Below are positions 15,445 to 25,100 of a stretch of DNA of 64,000 nucleotides, piece after piece. Each line of letters starts with the position of its first letter. Within the stretch, counting starts at the first letter, position 1. Where the stretch lies: contig NZ_JAPENX010000001.1 of the NCBI RefSeq assembly GCF_026341815.1, forward strand, positions 4,216,001 to 4,280,000. Direction: 5' to 3'. The stretch is from Streptomyces sp. NBC_00572. GTDB taxonomy: Bacteria; Actinomycetota; Actinomycetes; Streptomycetales; Streptomycetaceae. A program made the translations under genes and the position numbers. Under the pieces are notes generated by a model. That model saw only the letters and a program-made list of their open reading frames with translations, was not told where the DNA came from and did no database searches.

Positions 15445-16344
15445 TCACGCTCTGGGTCGTGACCTCAGCAGGCCGGTGATCCGGATCGCCGCGGCCGACA
15501 GCTGGTCGCGGGTCTCGGCCAGGTGCTCCTGGCTCACTCCGTGGTCGCGGGCGGCGTCCCGGATCTCGTCGCGGAAGCGGTCGAGGAGCCGGTCGAGGTC
15601 GCGGGCCGGGTCGCCCGAACCACCCGTGTCCCGCGCCCACTCCGGCACCTCGCCGGCCGGGGCCGCCGCGAACGGCGGCTCCTGGCCGGCCGCCTTCGGA
15701 TGGGTCGTGCCCGCCACGAGGCCGCCGAGCTGGGCCGTGATGTCCGACAGCCCTTCCCAGACGCCCTTCGGCCAGTCGCCCCGCGAGAAGCGGTCCTGGA
15801 CCTCCTCCTGCACCTGCTGGGCGATCCGCTGGAACTCCTTCGCCTGGTGGCGGGCGGACTTCGCCTCGGCGCGGGCCTGGCGGGCCTGCTCCTTCCACTC
15901 CTGACCGACCCGGCGCAGCTCCTCCTTGGCGTCGGCGAACGAGGAGGGCTCCGCCGTGCGGGTTTGGCCCGCCGCCGCGCGCATCTCGCTGCGCACCCGG
16001 CCCGCCGCGCCGCGCACGTCGTCGCGGATCTCCGCCGCCAGCTCCGACACCGACTCGCGGATCTCCCGCTCCAGGTCGTCCAGTTCGGTGCCGCGGCCGG
16101 CCAGCTCGGCGCGGCCGGCGTCGGTGATCGAGTACACCTTGCGACCACCCTCGCTGGCGTGGGTGACGAGGCCCTCGGCCTCCAGCTTGGCCAGGCGCGG
16201 GTAGACCGTGCCCGCCGAGGGCGCGTACAGCCCCTGGAAGCGCTCCTCCAGGAGACGGATCACCTCGTAGCCGTGGCGTGGGGCCTCGTCGAGCAGCTTG
16301 AGCAGATAGAGGCGGAGGCGGCCGTGCGCGAAGACGGGCGGCAT
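15445..16344 (-). CDS. PadR-family regulator with long coiled C-terminal domain
   Basis: Residues 1-95 are a PadR winged helix (LYLLKLLDEAPRHGYEVIRLLEERF, TVYPRLAKLEAEGLV). The remaining 200 residues, twice the usual length, are charged and helical, with EIRESVSELAAEIRDDVRGAA and KEQARQARAEAKSARHQAK suggesting a long coiled coil for oligomer formation or partner contact. It starts one base after the DUF4097 gene stops, so they share an operon. It probably represses the operon through the repeat near 17270. Confidence 0.88.
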   Translation of the reverse strand: MPPVFAHGRLRLYLLKLLDEAPRHGYEVIRLLEERFQGLYAPSAGTVYPRLAKLEAEGLVTHASEGGRKVYSITDAGRAELAGRGTELDDLEREIRESVSELAAEIRDDVRGAAGRVRSEMRAAAGQTRTAEPSSFADAKEELRRVGQEWKEQARQARAEAKSARHQAKEFQRIAQQVQEEVQDRFSRGDWPKGVWEGLSDITAQLGGLVAGTTHPKAAGQEPPFAAAPAGEVPEWARDTGGSGDPARDLDRLLDRFRDEIRDAARDHGVSQEHLAETRDQLSAAAIRITGLLRSRPRA

Positions 16345-16345
16345 G

Positions 16346-17221
16346 TCAGAGCACCTTTCCGGTCGCTGAGGGGGCGGGGGAGGGAGTGGAGTCGCCGTCC
16401 TCGTCCGGCTCGGGACGGCGGAGCAGCGCGATGGAGCCGGAGACGGTGGTGGCCTTGAGGGTGCCCCGGCCCGAACCGAGGGTGCCGGTGACGGACTTGG
16501 AGCCCCACTGCCCGTCCACCCTCAGGTCGTCGAAGGCGTTCGACAGGGAGCCGCTCGCGGTGCTCGCCTTCACTCGGGCGTCAGCCGGGTGCGGGAGCCG
16601 GATGGCGACCTCGCCGGAGAGGCTGGAGAGCCGGATGTCGGCGGGCGGCCCGTCGAGCTCCGCCGGGTCGAGGTCGATGACCATGTCGCCGCTGACCGTC
16701 TCGGCCTGCACGGAGGCGCCCGCGCCCTCGATCACGGTCACGTCCCCGGTCACGGAGTTGATTCGCAGGGCGCCGGTGACCGACTGGGCTTCCAGGTTGC
16801 CCGAGACGCTCTCGGCGCGGACCGGGCCGGAGAGCCGGAGGAGGGTGGTGTCGCCGCTGACGCCGCGGACCTCCGTCCGTCCCCTGATGCCGGTGACGAC
16901 GGCCTCGGCGCCGACCACTCCCACCTCGACGTCGACGCCCGCGGGGACCGCGACGGAGACGACGGCCCGGCGCCGGTACTCCTTGCGGTCGAGCCACTTG
17001 AGGGCGCTCTTCCACTGGAGGTCCTCGTAGCTCACGGTCAGGGTGGAGCCGTCCTGGGACACGATCAGCGGCGGGCCCTCGATCTCGGCGATCTCCACAC
17101 GGGCGGAACTCTCGTCCGTCCCCACCACGTTCACCGTGCCGTTGACGATGCGGACCCGCAGCCGGGTCACGGGCTCGGCCGGCGTCAGCTTCGTCGGCTC
17201 GGTGACGGACCACTCTGTCAT
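16346..17221 (-). CDS. DUF4097-family beta-repeat protein
   Basis: A 291-residue protein of short repeated strands (VNGTVNVVG, ESVSGNLEAQSVTG, TVSGDMVIDLD, SLSGEVAIRLP, TASGSLSNAF, TVSGSIALL) with the G-V-x-G spacing of the DUF4097 right-handed beta-helix, the fold of bactofilin-like and LiaX-like envelope-stress proteins. It has no signal peptide or membrane helix. It is co-transcribed with the PadR regulator. ATG 17221 has GGGAGG 8 bases upstream. A role in envelope stress is an inference from family only. Confidence 0.85.
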   Translation of the reverse strand: MTEWSVTEPTKLTPAEPVTRLRVRIVNGTVNVVGTDESSARVEIAEIEGPPLIVSQDGSTLTVSYEDLQWKSALKWLDRKEYRRRAVVSVAVPAGVDVEVGVVGAEAVVTGIRGRTEVRGVSGDTTLLRLSGPVRAESVSGNLEAQSVTGALRINSVTGDVTVIEGAGASVQAETVSGDMVIDLDPAELDGPPADIRLSSLSGEVAIRLPHPADARVKASTASGSLSNAFDDLRVDGQWGSKSVTGTLGSGRGTLKATTVSGSIALLRRPEPDEDGDSTPSPAPSATGKVL

Positions 17222-17251
17222 GGTGCTGACCTCCCGTTTCGGCAACGCAAC

Positions 17252-17285
17252 ATATCGCGTTTCTCGATAGACACGATATATCGCG
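17252..17285. promoter_or_regulatory. Candidate PadR operator
   Basis: ATATCGCG is repeated at 17252-17259 and 17278-17285, and the second copy overlaps the perfect palindrome CGATATATCG (17274-17283). The AT-rich dyad just upstream of the operon is like known PadR-type sites. Confidence 0.6.
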
Positions 17286-17358
17286 GAAAGGGGAAGTCAA
17301 CCCTGACTCGACCCTGACAGGGTGAGGGTAATTGCCCCCAAAAGCTGACAAATTGGCC

Positions 17359-17364
17359 TAGCGT
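17359..17364 (+). promoter_or_regulatory. -10 element, probable leaderless transcript
   Basis: TAGCGT ends 6 bases before ATG 17371 and there is no ribosome binding site. Confidence 0.45.
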
Positions 17365-17370
17365 GGGGCC

Positions 17371-18186
17371 ATGAACGCGACATCCGGACCGAATCCCGTC
17401 GGGGCGCTGCTCCTCTGCCGTGCCGACCCCCCGGCGGTCCGGCCGCCCGCCCAGCTGCTCCGCGAGCACCTGCTGCTCGCCCCCGCGGGTGACGACTGGA
17501 GCGTGCTCGTACCGGAGGGGAAGCCCTGGCTCCACGGCGGGGAGTCCGTCGAACAGGTCGTCACCGGCTGGGCCACCGCCCTCGCCGTCTCGGCCGCCGG
17601 GTGGCCCGTCGTCGCGCTCTGGTGGGACCGTGACCGGGCAGGGCTGACCCTCGCCGCCGGCTTCCGCCGCACGGTCGGCTACACCTGGCTCGCGGACGGC
17701 ACCCCCGTCGGCGAGGACGAGGCGATGCGCACCTTCGCCGCCCGGCTCGCGCTCGACCCCGTCCTGGACGTACAGGCCCTCGAACCGCTCACCGAGCCCG
17801 ATCCGGACGCCGACGCCCACAGCCGGCTCCTCGGCGTCGTCGCCGTCCTGGGCCGCGCCGGGCTCGCCCTGCCGACCGGGCTCCTCCCCGGCGAGAGCGC
17901 CGACCGGCTCCGCTCCGTTGCCCTGGCCCAGGGCGCCGAGCAGCTCGAATGGTCAGGGTGGAGGGAGGCGGTACGCGCCGAACTCGACGTCGTGGACGGC
18001 AGCCCCGTGGGCGCGTACCTGCGCGGGCCCAAGGCGCGCGTACTGGGCGGTGCGCAGGTCGCGGCGGGCGTCCCGCTGCTGCTCTGGGGCATCGGCCGGC
18101 GCAGCGGCGGCTGGGCGGCGGCCGGGGCGCTGCTCGTCGCGCACGGCGCGCTCGGCCTCGCCTACGACCGACTGCGGGAGGGGTGA
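17371..18186 (+). CDS. Conserved hypothetical membrane-anchored protein
   Basis: The 271-residue protein has a soluble N-terminal part of about 225 residues, with no motif I recognise, and one or two hydrophobic helices at the C-terminus (VAAGVPLLLWGIG and WAAAGALLVAHGALGLAYD). It would be tail-anchored with the bulk in the cytoplasm. No neighbour explains it. It is leaderless by the sequence upstream. Confidence 0.7.
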   Translation: MNATSGPNPVGALLLCRADPPAVRPPAQLLREHLLLAPAGDDWSVLVPEGKPWLHGGESVEQVVTGWATALAVSAAGWPVVALWWDRDRAGLTLAAGFRRTVGYTWLADGTPVGEDEAMRTFAARLALDPVLDVQALEPLTEPDPDADAHSRLLGVVAVLGRAGLALPTGLLPGESADRLRSVALAQGAEQLEWSGWREAVRAELDVVDGSPVGAYLRGPKARVLGGAQVAAGVPLLLWGIGRRSGGWAAAGALLVAHGALGLAYDRLREG

Positions 18187-18234
18187 CCCCGCGCGCGGAG
18201 TCACCCCTCGGTACGGCTCCTGCCGCGAGCGGTC

Positions 18235-18420
18235 CTACTCGTCCTCGTCGTCCTCGTCGTCGAGACGGGCCAGCCAGGTCGCGAGGCGCTCGACCGGCAC
18301 CTCGAAGTCGGGGTTGAGGTCGACGAACGTCCGCAGCTGCTCGGCGAGCCACTCGAAGGTGACCTCCTCCTCGCCGCGCCGCTTCTCCAGTTCCTCGATG
18401 CCACGGTCGGTGAAATACAT
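18235..18420 (-). CDS. Small conserved protein, DUF6104 type
   Basis: This 61-residue acidic protein (MYFTDRGIEELEKRRGEEE, ending DDEDDEDE) is nearly identical to what I recall of the streptomycete DUF6104 family, which is conserved across the genus and of unknown function. It is helical and soluble, with no cysteine or catalytic motif. It is divergent from the trypsin-associated cluster and has its own leaderless-type promoter. Confidence 0.85.
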   Translation of the reverse strand: MYFTDRGIEELEKRRGEEEVTFEWLAEQLRTFVDLNPDFEVPVERLATWLARLDDEDDEDE

Positions 18421-18426
18421 GCGATC

Positions 18427-18432
18427 AGGATA
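18427..18432 (-). promoter_or_regulatory. -10 element of the DUF6104 gene
   Basis: On the minus strand TATCCT lies 6 bases before the ATG at 18420, so the mRNA is probably leaderless. Confidence 0.5.
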
Positions 18433-18442
18433 GGCCGAACCC

Positions 18443-18482
18443 CTGACGTCCCCTGTCGCCCGTCAGTCCCACCGACTAGCCT
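18443..18482 (+). promoter_or_regulatory. Candidate operator and promoter of the trypsin/MoxR cluster
   Basis: CTGACG (18443-18448) and CGTCAG (18461-18466) form an inverted repeat with a 12-base spacer, followed by a -10-like TAGCCT (18477-18482) about 30 bases before the first start codon. The dyad sits between two divergent promoters and could bind a regulator of either. Confidence 0.4.
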
Positions 18483-18514
18483 TCCTCATCATCGTTTCGG
18501 GGAGCGGGGGCGCT

Positions 18515-18943
18515 GTGACTCACGGGATCGCGCGTATTCGGCTGGACGACGGCACGCCCGTATGGGCCCGGGTCAGTGACGTGCAGGAACTCGGCAGGGG
18601 CGGTGGGTTCCAGGACACCGGCGTCAAGGACCGGGTGGTCTCGATGGCCGGAGGGCTCACGGACGTGGTGCGCGGGGTGGTCGGCTCGCTGCGGGCCGGG
18701 CTCGACCCGCAGGGGCCGGTGGAGGTCGCCGTCAGCTTCGGCATCGAACTGTCGGCCCAGTCCGGAAAGGTGATCGGCGTCCTCGCGGACGGCTCGGGCA
18801 AGGCCTCCGTGAGCGTCTCCCTGACCTGGACCGAACCGGGTCGGGCCACGGATCCCGCACCCGGCTCCGCGCCCGTTCCCGCCGCCGAGCCGCCCGCACC
18901 CGACCCCTCCGCAGCGGAGCCGGCGGACCATGAGACCGCATGA
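18515..18943 (+). CDS. Trypsin-co-occurring protein (CU044_2847 / TRYPCO1 type)
   Basis: The 142-residue protein has one compact domain (ARIRLDDGTPVWARV near the start, VEVAVSFGIELSAQSGKVIGVL and VSVSLTW at its end) typical of the small domain that occurs beside trypsin-like proteases in actinobacterial conflict systems, then an Ala/Pro-rich tail. It may be a substrate, chaperone or regulator of the protease; its biochemical role is unknown. GTG 18515 has GGGAG upstream. It overlaps the protease gene by four bases (ATGA), so they are coupled. Confidence 0.8.
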   Translation: MTHGIARIRLDDGTPVWARVSDVQELGRGGGFQDTGVKDRVVSMAGGLTDVVRGVVGSLRAGLDPQGPVEVAVSFGIELSAQSGKVIGVLADGSGKASVSVSLTWTEPGRATDPAPGSAPVPAAEPPAPDPSAAEPADHETA

Positions 18944-20985
18944 GCGCCTTCGACGCTCTCGTGCGCCCCGCACTGGTACGCATCGCCGCTCCCGGCTGCG
19001 GGTATGACCCGCACGGCGACCGGTACTGGGGCACCGGCTTCTTCATCGCCCCCGGCTGGGTGCTGACCTGCGCCCATGTCGTGGCCGAGGGGGGAAGCGC
19101 GGTGTGGAGGAGCGAGCCGGCCGTCGGCATCACCTGGGAGGACGGCAAGACCACCCGGGAGACCACCGGCACCGTCGTGCTCGCGCTGCCGCGCCCCGAC
19201 CGCCCCGACGACCCACCGGACCGGTGGGCCTTCCCCGACCTCGCGCTCGTCCGGGTGCCCGGCGCGCAGAAGGCTTCCTGCGTGCGCCTCAGTGAGCGCC
19301 CGCCCGTCCCGCCGACCGCCGTCGGGCTCCACGGCTGGTCCCGGGAGACCGGCGAGCTCGGCATCCGACACGTCCACGGCACCCTCATCGGCAGCGACGG
19401 CAAAGCGCTCGTCACCGACTGGGTCATGCCCGTCGAGGGCTGCTCCGGCGGCCCCGTCGTCGACCACCAGCAGGGCGCCGTCGTCGGCCTCAACAAGGGC
19501 CGCGGCCGCGACGGCGGAGCCGTCGTCCCCGTCACCGCGCTGCGCGCGCTGCACGACCTCCCCGGCGGCGAGGCGATGGGCGAGGCCATGCGCGCCCACG
19601 ACCGCTACCACCTCGCCCGCTACCGCTCGCTGGACGACCGGCCCGACTGGACCCGCGCCCAGCGGCTGCTGCCCGGCGCCCCGGGCGTGAGCCCGGGGCT
19701 GCGCACCCATCTCCACGGGCACTTCGCCGAACTGCCCGCGCCCACCGCGCCCGGCGAGATCATGGACCTGATCGACCAGGTCAAGGCCTGGATCAGGGAC
19801 GACGAACTACCGGACGCCCTGGAGGACGACCCGCGCACCTGGAGCGAGGGCGCCGGACTGCTGCGCGGCCTGCGGGCGCCCCGCCGGGACGGCGTCCGCG
19901 ACCTCGACCTGGACGCGGTCCTGCTGTACGCGGCCCATGTCGCCCGGCACGTGCGCGGACGGTACGGCGAGCGGGCAGACACCGCCGGACTCACCCGCTG
20001 GATCGTCGACGAGTCGGGCGATGCCGACCGGCACCTCCGGCGCGAGATCGACCGGCTCGTCGGCCCCGGCCGGCCCGCGCCCCTCTCCGTCCGCGAACCC
20101 CGCGCGCGTGCCGACGTCCTCCTGGAGATCGACACCCCGCGCTGGGACCGGCGTTACCCGTGGCGGGTCAAGCTCCTCCTCGACGGGCACACCGTCAGCC
20201 CGCTCCACTTCGACGACCGGGGAGTCGAGCGGACGCGCCTCAAGGAGACCCTGCGCGAACCGCTCGCGGACGCCCTGCGGCGCGGCGACAGCGGACCGCA
20301 CCTGGCCGCCGTGGAGGCGGTGCTCCCGCGCGAGCTCTTCGACGAACCCCTCGACACCTGGCGGCTCGAACCGCCCCAGGGCCCCGACGACGCCTGGGCG
20401 ACCACCCTCGGCCAGCGCAGGTTCGTCGTCATCCGCGACGCCCGCCGCCACGACCGGGAGCCGGCCCCCGAGTGGCGGGAGCGCTGGGAGGCGGCGGAGC
20501 AGGGGCCGCTCCGCGTGGCCCCGCTGCGCGCCGAGGTGCCCGGCGCGGGCCCGGACGCCCACACCGCGCGCGTACGCCGGGAGACCTGGGCGGAGGCGTA
20601 CGACCGGCTCCGCGAGGCCGAGGGCGGCACCGTCCCCGTCTACTGCGGCCACGTGGGCAGCGGCGACGGGCTCATGGCGATGAACGCGGCCCTGGCCGCC
20701 GGCCATCCGCTCGCCCTCTGGCGGACCGGGGCCCATGACCACACCGACTGCGCGGAGTTCCACGAGCGGGCCGACCGGCTCCTCTCCGCCGCCCTCACCG
20801 CCTGGGACGTACGCGGCCCCCTGAGGTCCCTGCGCACACGCGCGACGGACCGGGCCGCGGGCCCCGAGGCACGGGCCGCGTACGCGTGGGCCGAGAGCAT
20901 CGCGGTCCTGCTGGACGCGCCCGACCGGCCACCGCACGGCGGCCGTCTGGAGGCCCCGCCCTTGATCGGGGAGGGGGAGGAGTGA
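18940..20985 (+). CDS. Trypsin-like serine protease with VMAP-C-like C-terminal domain
   Basis: Residues 1-205 are a trypsin fold with an intact triad: His46 (TCAHVV), Asp100 (FPDLALVRV) and Ser169 (EGCSGGPV). There is no signal peptide, so it acts inside the cell. A helical middle part (about 230-380) leads to a C-terminal domain (about 385-660) with LLEIDTPRWDRRYPWRVKLLL, FVVIRDARRHD and VPVYCGHVGSGDGLMAMNAAL, resembling the VMAP-C domain of vWA-MoxR-associated proteins. Such proteins are thought to form a triggered protease arm controlled by a MoxR ATPase. The ATPase follows 121 bases later. Confidence 0.8.
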   Translation: MSAFDALVRPALVRIAAPGCGYDPHGDRYWGTGFFIAPGWVLTCAHVVAEGGSAVWRSEPAVGITWEDGKTTRETTGTVVLALPRPDRPDDPPDRWAFPDLALVRVPGAQKASCVRLSERPPVPPTAVGLHGWSRETGELGIRHVHGTLIGSDGKALVTDWVMPVEGCSGGPVVDHQQGAVVGLNKGRGRDGGAVVPVTALRALHDLPGGEAMGEAMRAHDRYHLARYRSLDDRPDWTRAQRLLPGAPGVSPGLRTHLHGHFAELPAPTAPGEIMDLIDQVKAWIRDDELPDALEDDPRTWSEGAGLLRGLRAPRRDGVRDLDLDAVLLYAAHVARHVRGRYGERADTAGLTRWIVDESGDADRHLRREIDRLVGPGRPAPLSVREPRARADVLLEIDTPRWDRRYPWRVKLLLDGHTVSPLHFDDRGVERTRLKETLREPLADALRRGDSGPHLAAVEAVLPRELFDEPLDTWRLEPPQGPDDAWATTLGQRRFVVIRDARRHDREPAPEWRERWEAAEQGPLRVAPLRAEVPGAGPDAHTARVRRETWAEAYDRLREAEGGTVPVYCGHVGSGDGLMAMNAALAAGHPLALWRTGAHDHTDCAEFHERADRLLSAALTAWDVRGPLRSLRTRATDRAAGPEARAAYAWAESIAVLLDAPDRPPHGGRLEAPPLIGEGEE

Positions 20986-21106
20986 CCGGTGCGGCCATCG
21001 GGACGACGGCCCCGCGATCCGTCCGATCAGACCATCGGCAGGCCCCACCCCCGGGCGGTACCTTCGACGGGCCCGGCATCGACACCACAGCCAGGAGGAG
21101 TCCATC

Positions 21107-22123
21107 GTGAACGATTGGCGGATCTACCGTGGTGCCGGTCTTCCGCACGACGAGATACAACGACTGCCCGCGCCGCCGCCCTGGCGCGACTTCTCCACAG
21201 GCAGTGCCGACGACACCCTGGCGGGCTCCGACCGGCGGCTCGGCGTCAAGCGCAGACTCGTCCAGAACCACCACCCCCGGCCCGCCGAGACCGACGCCGT
21301 CAACGCCGCCCTGTACCTGCGGCGCCCGCTCCTCGTCACCGGCAACCCCGGCACCGGCAAGTCCACCCTCGCCCACGCCGTCGCCCACGAACTGCGCCTC
21401 GGGCGCGTGCTCCGGTGGCCGATCGTCAGCCGCACGACCCTCCAGGACGGCCTCTACCGGTACGACGCCATCGGGCGCCTCCAGGACGTCCAGCTGGAGC
21501 GCGCCCAGGCCGGTTCGCCCGGCTCCGCCGCCGCGGCCCCGGCCGGCATCGGCTCGTACATCCGGCTCGGGCCGCTCGGCACCGCGCTGCTCCCCTCCGA
21601 GCAGCCCCGGGTGCTGCTCATCGACGAGCTCGACAAGAGCGACCTCGACCTGCCCAACGACCTCCTGAACGCCCTGGAGGAGGGCGAGTTCGCCATCCCC
21701 GAGCTGGAGCGGCTCGCCGACCGGGAGCCCGTCGTCGAGGTGCTCAGCGACGACGGCCGCAAGGTGGCGGTGCTGGGCGGCCGGGTCCGCTGCACCACCT
21801 TCCCGTTCATCGTGCTCACCTCCAACGGGGAACGGGACTTCCCCGCCGCCCTGTTACGCCGCTGCATCCGCCTGGAGCTCGAAGCGCCCGGCGAGGAGCA
21901 GCTCCGCGCCATGATCGAGGCCCACCTCGGCACCGAGGCCGCGGCGGGCGACGGCGAGCAGGGCCTCGTGCAGCGGTTCCTCAATCGCGAGCCGGGCGAG
22001 GTGATCGCCACCGACCAGCTCCTCAACGCCCTCTATCTGACCCAGCACGCCTCCCGCGCCGAACGGGTCACCAGGGAACGCATCGCCGACATGCTCATGC
22101 AACCGCTCGATCAGCCGAGGTGA
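21107..22123 (+). CDS. MoxR-type AAA+ ATPase
   Basis: The 338-residue ATPase has Walker A GNPGTGKS (79-86), Walker B VLLIDELDKSD, sensor 1 VLTSNGERDFP and arginine finger region LLRRCIRL, typical of the MoxR branch that remodels partner proteins with vWA domains. GTG 21107 lies directly behind AGGAGGAG. A TACCTT box at 21059-21064 suggests an additional promoter in the gap. It is coupled by 7 bases to the SAV_2336-type gene, which supplies the vWA-like partner. Confidence 0.88.
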   Translation: MNDWRIYRGAGLPHDEIQRLPAPPPWRDFSTGSADDTLAGSDRRLGVKRRLVQNHHPRPAETDAVNAALYLRRPLLVTGNPGTGKSTLAHAVAHELRLGRVLRWPIVSRTTLQDGLYRYDAIGRLQDVQLERAQAGSPGSAAAAPAGIGSYIRLGPLGTALLPSEQPRVLLIDELDKSDLDLPNDLLNALEEGEFAIPELERLADREPVVEVLSDDGRKVAVLGGRVRCTTFPFIVLTSNGERDFPAALLRRCIRLELEAPGEEQLRAMIEAHLGTEAAAGDGEQGLVQRFLNREPGEVIATDQLLNALYLTQHASRAERVTRERIADMLMQPLDQPR

Positions 22124-22130
22124 CGGACGG

Positions 22131-25100
22131 ATGCACCGGATGCATCTGGAGGAACTCACCCGCAGACTGCGGGCCGGTGGCCAGGACCTCACCGCCGAGG
22201 ACGTAGCGGACGCCCTCTGGCTGTCCCAGTGGCTGCCCGGCCCGTCGCCGAACCAGGAGGGACCGGAGAGCCCGGAGGGGCAGGGGGCGGAGAACCCCGA
22301 GGGGCCGGAGGGCGCTCCGGAGACCCCACGGGCCGGGGACGGCTCGACCGGGCGTCCGGACCAGGCCCGCGGCGAAGGCGCTGCCGTACGCGGGGACGGG
22401 GAAGCGGCGGCCGGCCCCGGGAGCCCACGGGAGTCCGTCTCCCTCCACATGGCCACGGGCGCCACCGGAAGCCCGGGGATCCCCACATACGCAAGAGCCA
22501 CGGGCGCCACCGGCGCCATCTCCCGCCCGGGGTCCACGGAGCGCGGCGCGACCCTGCCCGTCCGCGCCCCCGGCGCCAACGCCCTGCCCGGACTCCTGGG
22601 CCTCCAGAAGGCCCTCCGGCCCCTGCGCGCCTACACCCTCGCCCCCCACCGCCCCGGCGAGGGCACCCTCGACGAGGAGGCCACCGCCGAACGCAGCGCC
22701 GCCGCCGGCATCCTCACCCCCGTCATGCGCCCGGCGGCGGGCCGACGCCAGGCCATCCAGCTCCTCATGGACACCGGCCCCGCCATGGTCGTCTGGAGCC
22801 GGATGGTCGAGGAACTCCGCCAGGCCTGTCAGCAGTCCGGCGCCTTCCGCGACGTCCAGGTGCACCGCCTGTACGACACCGGCGAAGGCCCCCCGCTCGT
22901 CACCACCACCACCGGCGCCGACGGCCGCCCCCGGCTGCGCCCCGTCGACCAGCTCCACGACCCCACCGGCAACCGGCTCACCCTGGTCGTCAGCGACTGC
23001 GTCGGACCCCTCTGGCAGCGCGGCGCCGCCCAGCGCTTCCTGCGCCAGTGGCCCCGCCACTCCCCGCTCGCCCTCGTCCAGCCGCTGCCGCCACGGCTCT
23101 GGCCCCGCACCGCGCTCCCCGCCGAACCAGGCACCTTCCAGCGGTCCGCGACCCCCGGCGGCCACACCGTCTTCCGCTCCGACGACGAACCCTGGGGGCC
23201 CCTCGTCCCCGGCCGCAGGGCCGTCCCCGTGCTCACCCCGACCCCCGAGGCCTTCGCCTCCTGGACCCGGCTCCACACCGGGCAGGGCGGCAACGCCGTA
23301 CGCGGCTGGGCCGCCTGGCTCGCCCCCGACGCGGTGGAACCGCGCGGGCCCCGAACCCCCCGAGCCCCGCGGAGCGACGAGGACCTCCTGCGCGCCTTCC
23401 GGGCCGGAGCCTCACCCGGCGCGCTCCGGCTCGCCGTGCACCTCGCGGCGGCCCCCCTGACGCTGCCCGTCATGCAGCTCGTGCAGCGGGCCATGCTGCC
23501 CGACACCGGCCCCATGGAACTGGCCGAAGTACTGCTCAGCGGACTCCTGCGGCGACTGCCCGGCCCCACCCCGTACCCCTGCTTCAGCTATCCGCCCGGC
23601 GTCCAGCAGCACTTCCTCGGCTCGCTCGACCCCAGCGCCGCCGCCCTCGTCCTCAAGCACTGCTCCGCGTACGTGGAGCGCAATTTCGGCCAGGGCATGC
23701 GCAACTTCCCCGCGCTCGCCGCCGCCCGCCTCGCGGGAGCCGACACCGAGGCCGAGACCGGCAGCGAAACAGGGGCCGGGACCAGGACCAGGACCGGAGA
23801 AGGCCGGGGGACGGGCCGCAACCACGGCCGGGCGGCCGACCTTCCCGAGGAGACCGAGGCGACCGACGAGCCCCTGGGACCCGACGGCGCCGAGACCGAA
23901 CTCTTCGCCCGCATCCCCGCGCGCGTACTCCGCTTCTACCACCCCGACCTCGTCACCCCCGACCCGCTCACCGAAGCCCGCCGCCTCCTCGCGCAGGGCC
24001 GCGCCCAGTCCGACCCGGCCCTCCTCGCCGGTGCGCGCGAGCGCGCCGAGGCGGCACTCCCGGCCGAACCCGTCGAGGCCCGGATCGTCCTCGCCCGCGC
24101 CCTGTACGCCGAGGCCGGCACCGCCGCCGTCCGGCGCACCGGCCGCCGCCCGGACCTCCTCGGCGAGGCCGCCGACACCCTCGTACGGGCCGGGGAACTC
24201 GCCACGACCGGCGAGGAGGCATGGGCCGAGGCCCGGCTCGAACTCGCCGTCGTCCACCACGCGCTGTGGCGCGACACCGACGAGACCGGCCACCTCGACG
24301 CGGCCCTCACCGCCCTCGCCGAGGAAGCCGAGCGCTGGCCGGAAACCGCCCGCCACACCCTCCATCTGCGCCGTGGCCGACTGCTCCTCGCCCGGGGCGA
24401 CGGCGAGGAGGCGGCGGACGAACTCACGGCCGCCCTCACCTTCCACGAGAGCGCCGCCGCCTTCCTCGACCTCGCCGACGCCCTGCACCTCGCCGCCGCC
24501 GACCCGGGCCGCATCGGCCGCGTGCTCGACCGCGCCGAACCCCTCCTCGGCGACGCCCGCGCCCTGCGGCTGCGCTTCACCACCGCACGTGCCCGGCTGT
24601 ACGACACCGAGGGCGACGGGGCCGCCGCCGACGCGGCGTACGAGGAGGCCACCCTCCTCGCCCCCGCCGACAGCGAACAGCGCGGACCGCTCCTGCTCAC
24701 CTGGGGCGGATCGCTCCTCAGGCGCGCCGCGGCGGGCACCGGCACGGCCCCCGTCGACCGCGCCGAAGGCGTCCTGCGCGAGGCCCTCACGCGGATGCCC
24801 GCCGGAGCGCCCGAGCGGGCCAGGGCGCGGACCCTGATCGGCAGCGTCCTCGCGCTCCGCTTCCACCGCGCCGGGTTTCTGCCCGACCTCTTCGAGAGCC
24901 GTCATCTGCTCGAACAGGCGCTCAGGGGCACCGACGACCCGGGCGACCGCGCCGAGATCTGGCTGCAACTGGGACGAGTGCGCCTTGAGTTGGCCGAAAC
25001 CGCGCGGGACGGGGTGATCGGCGATTCTCTCACCGCGTACCGCAACGCCGCCGAGGAGTCCCGTACCGCCCACGGCGACAGCCCGGGCACGGTCACCGGC

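Noticed and set aside
18940..20985. Secreted trypsin
   Set aside because: The N-terminus has no signal peptide or membrane segment, and the neighbours are intracellular ATPases, so it is described as intracellular.
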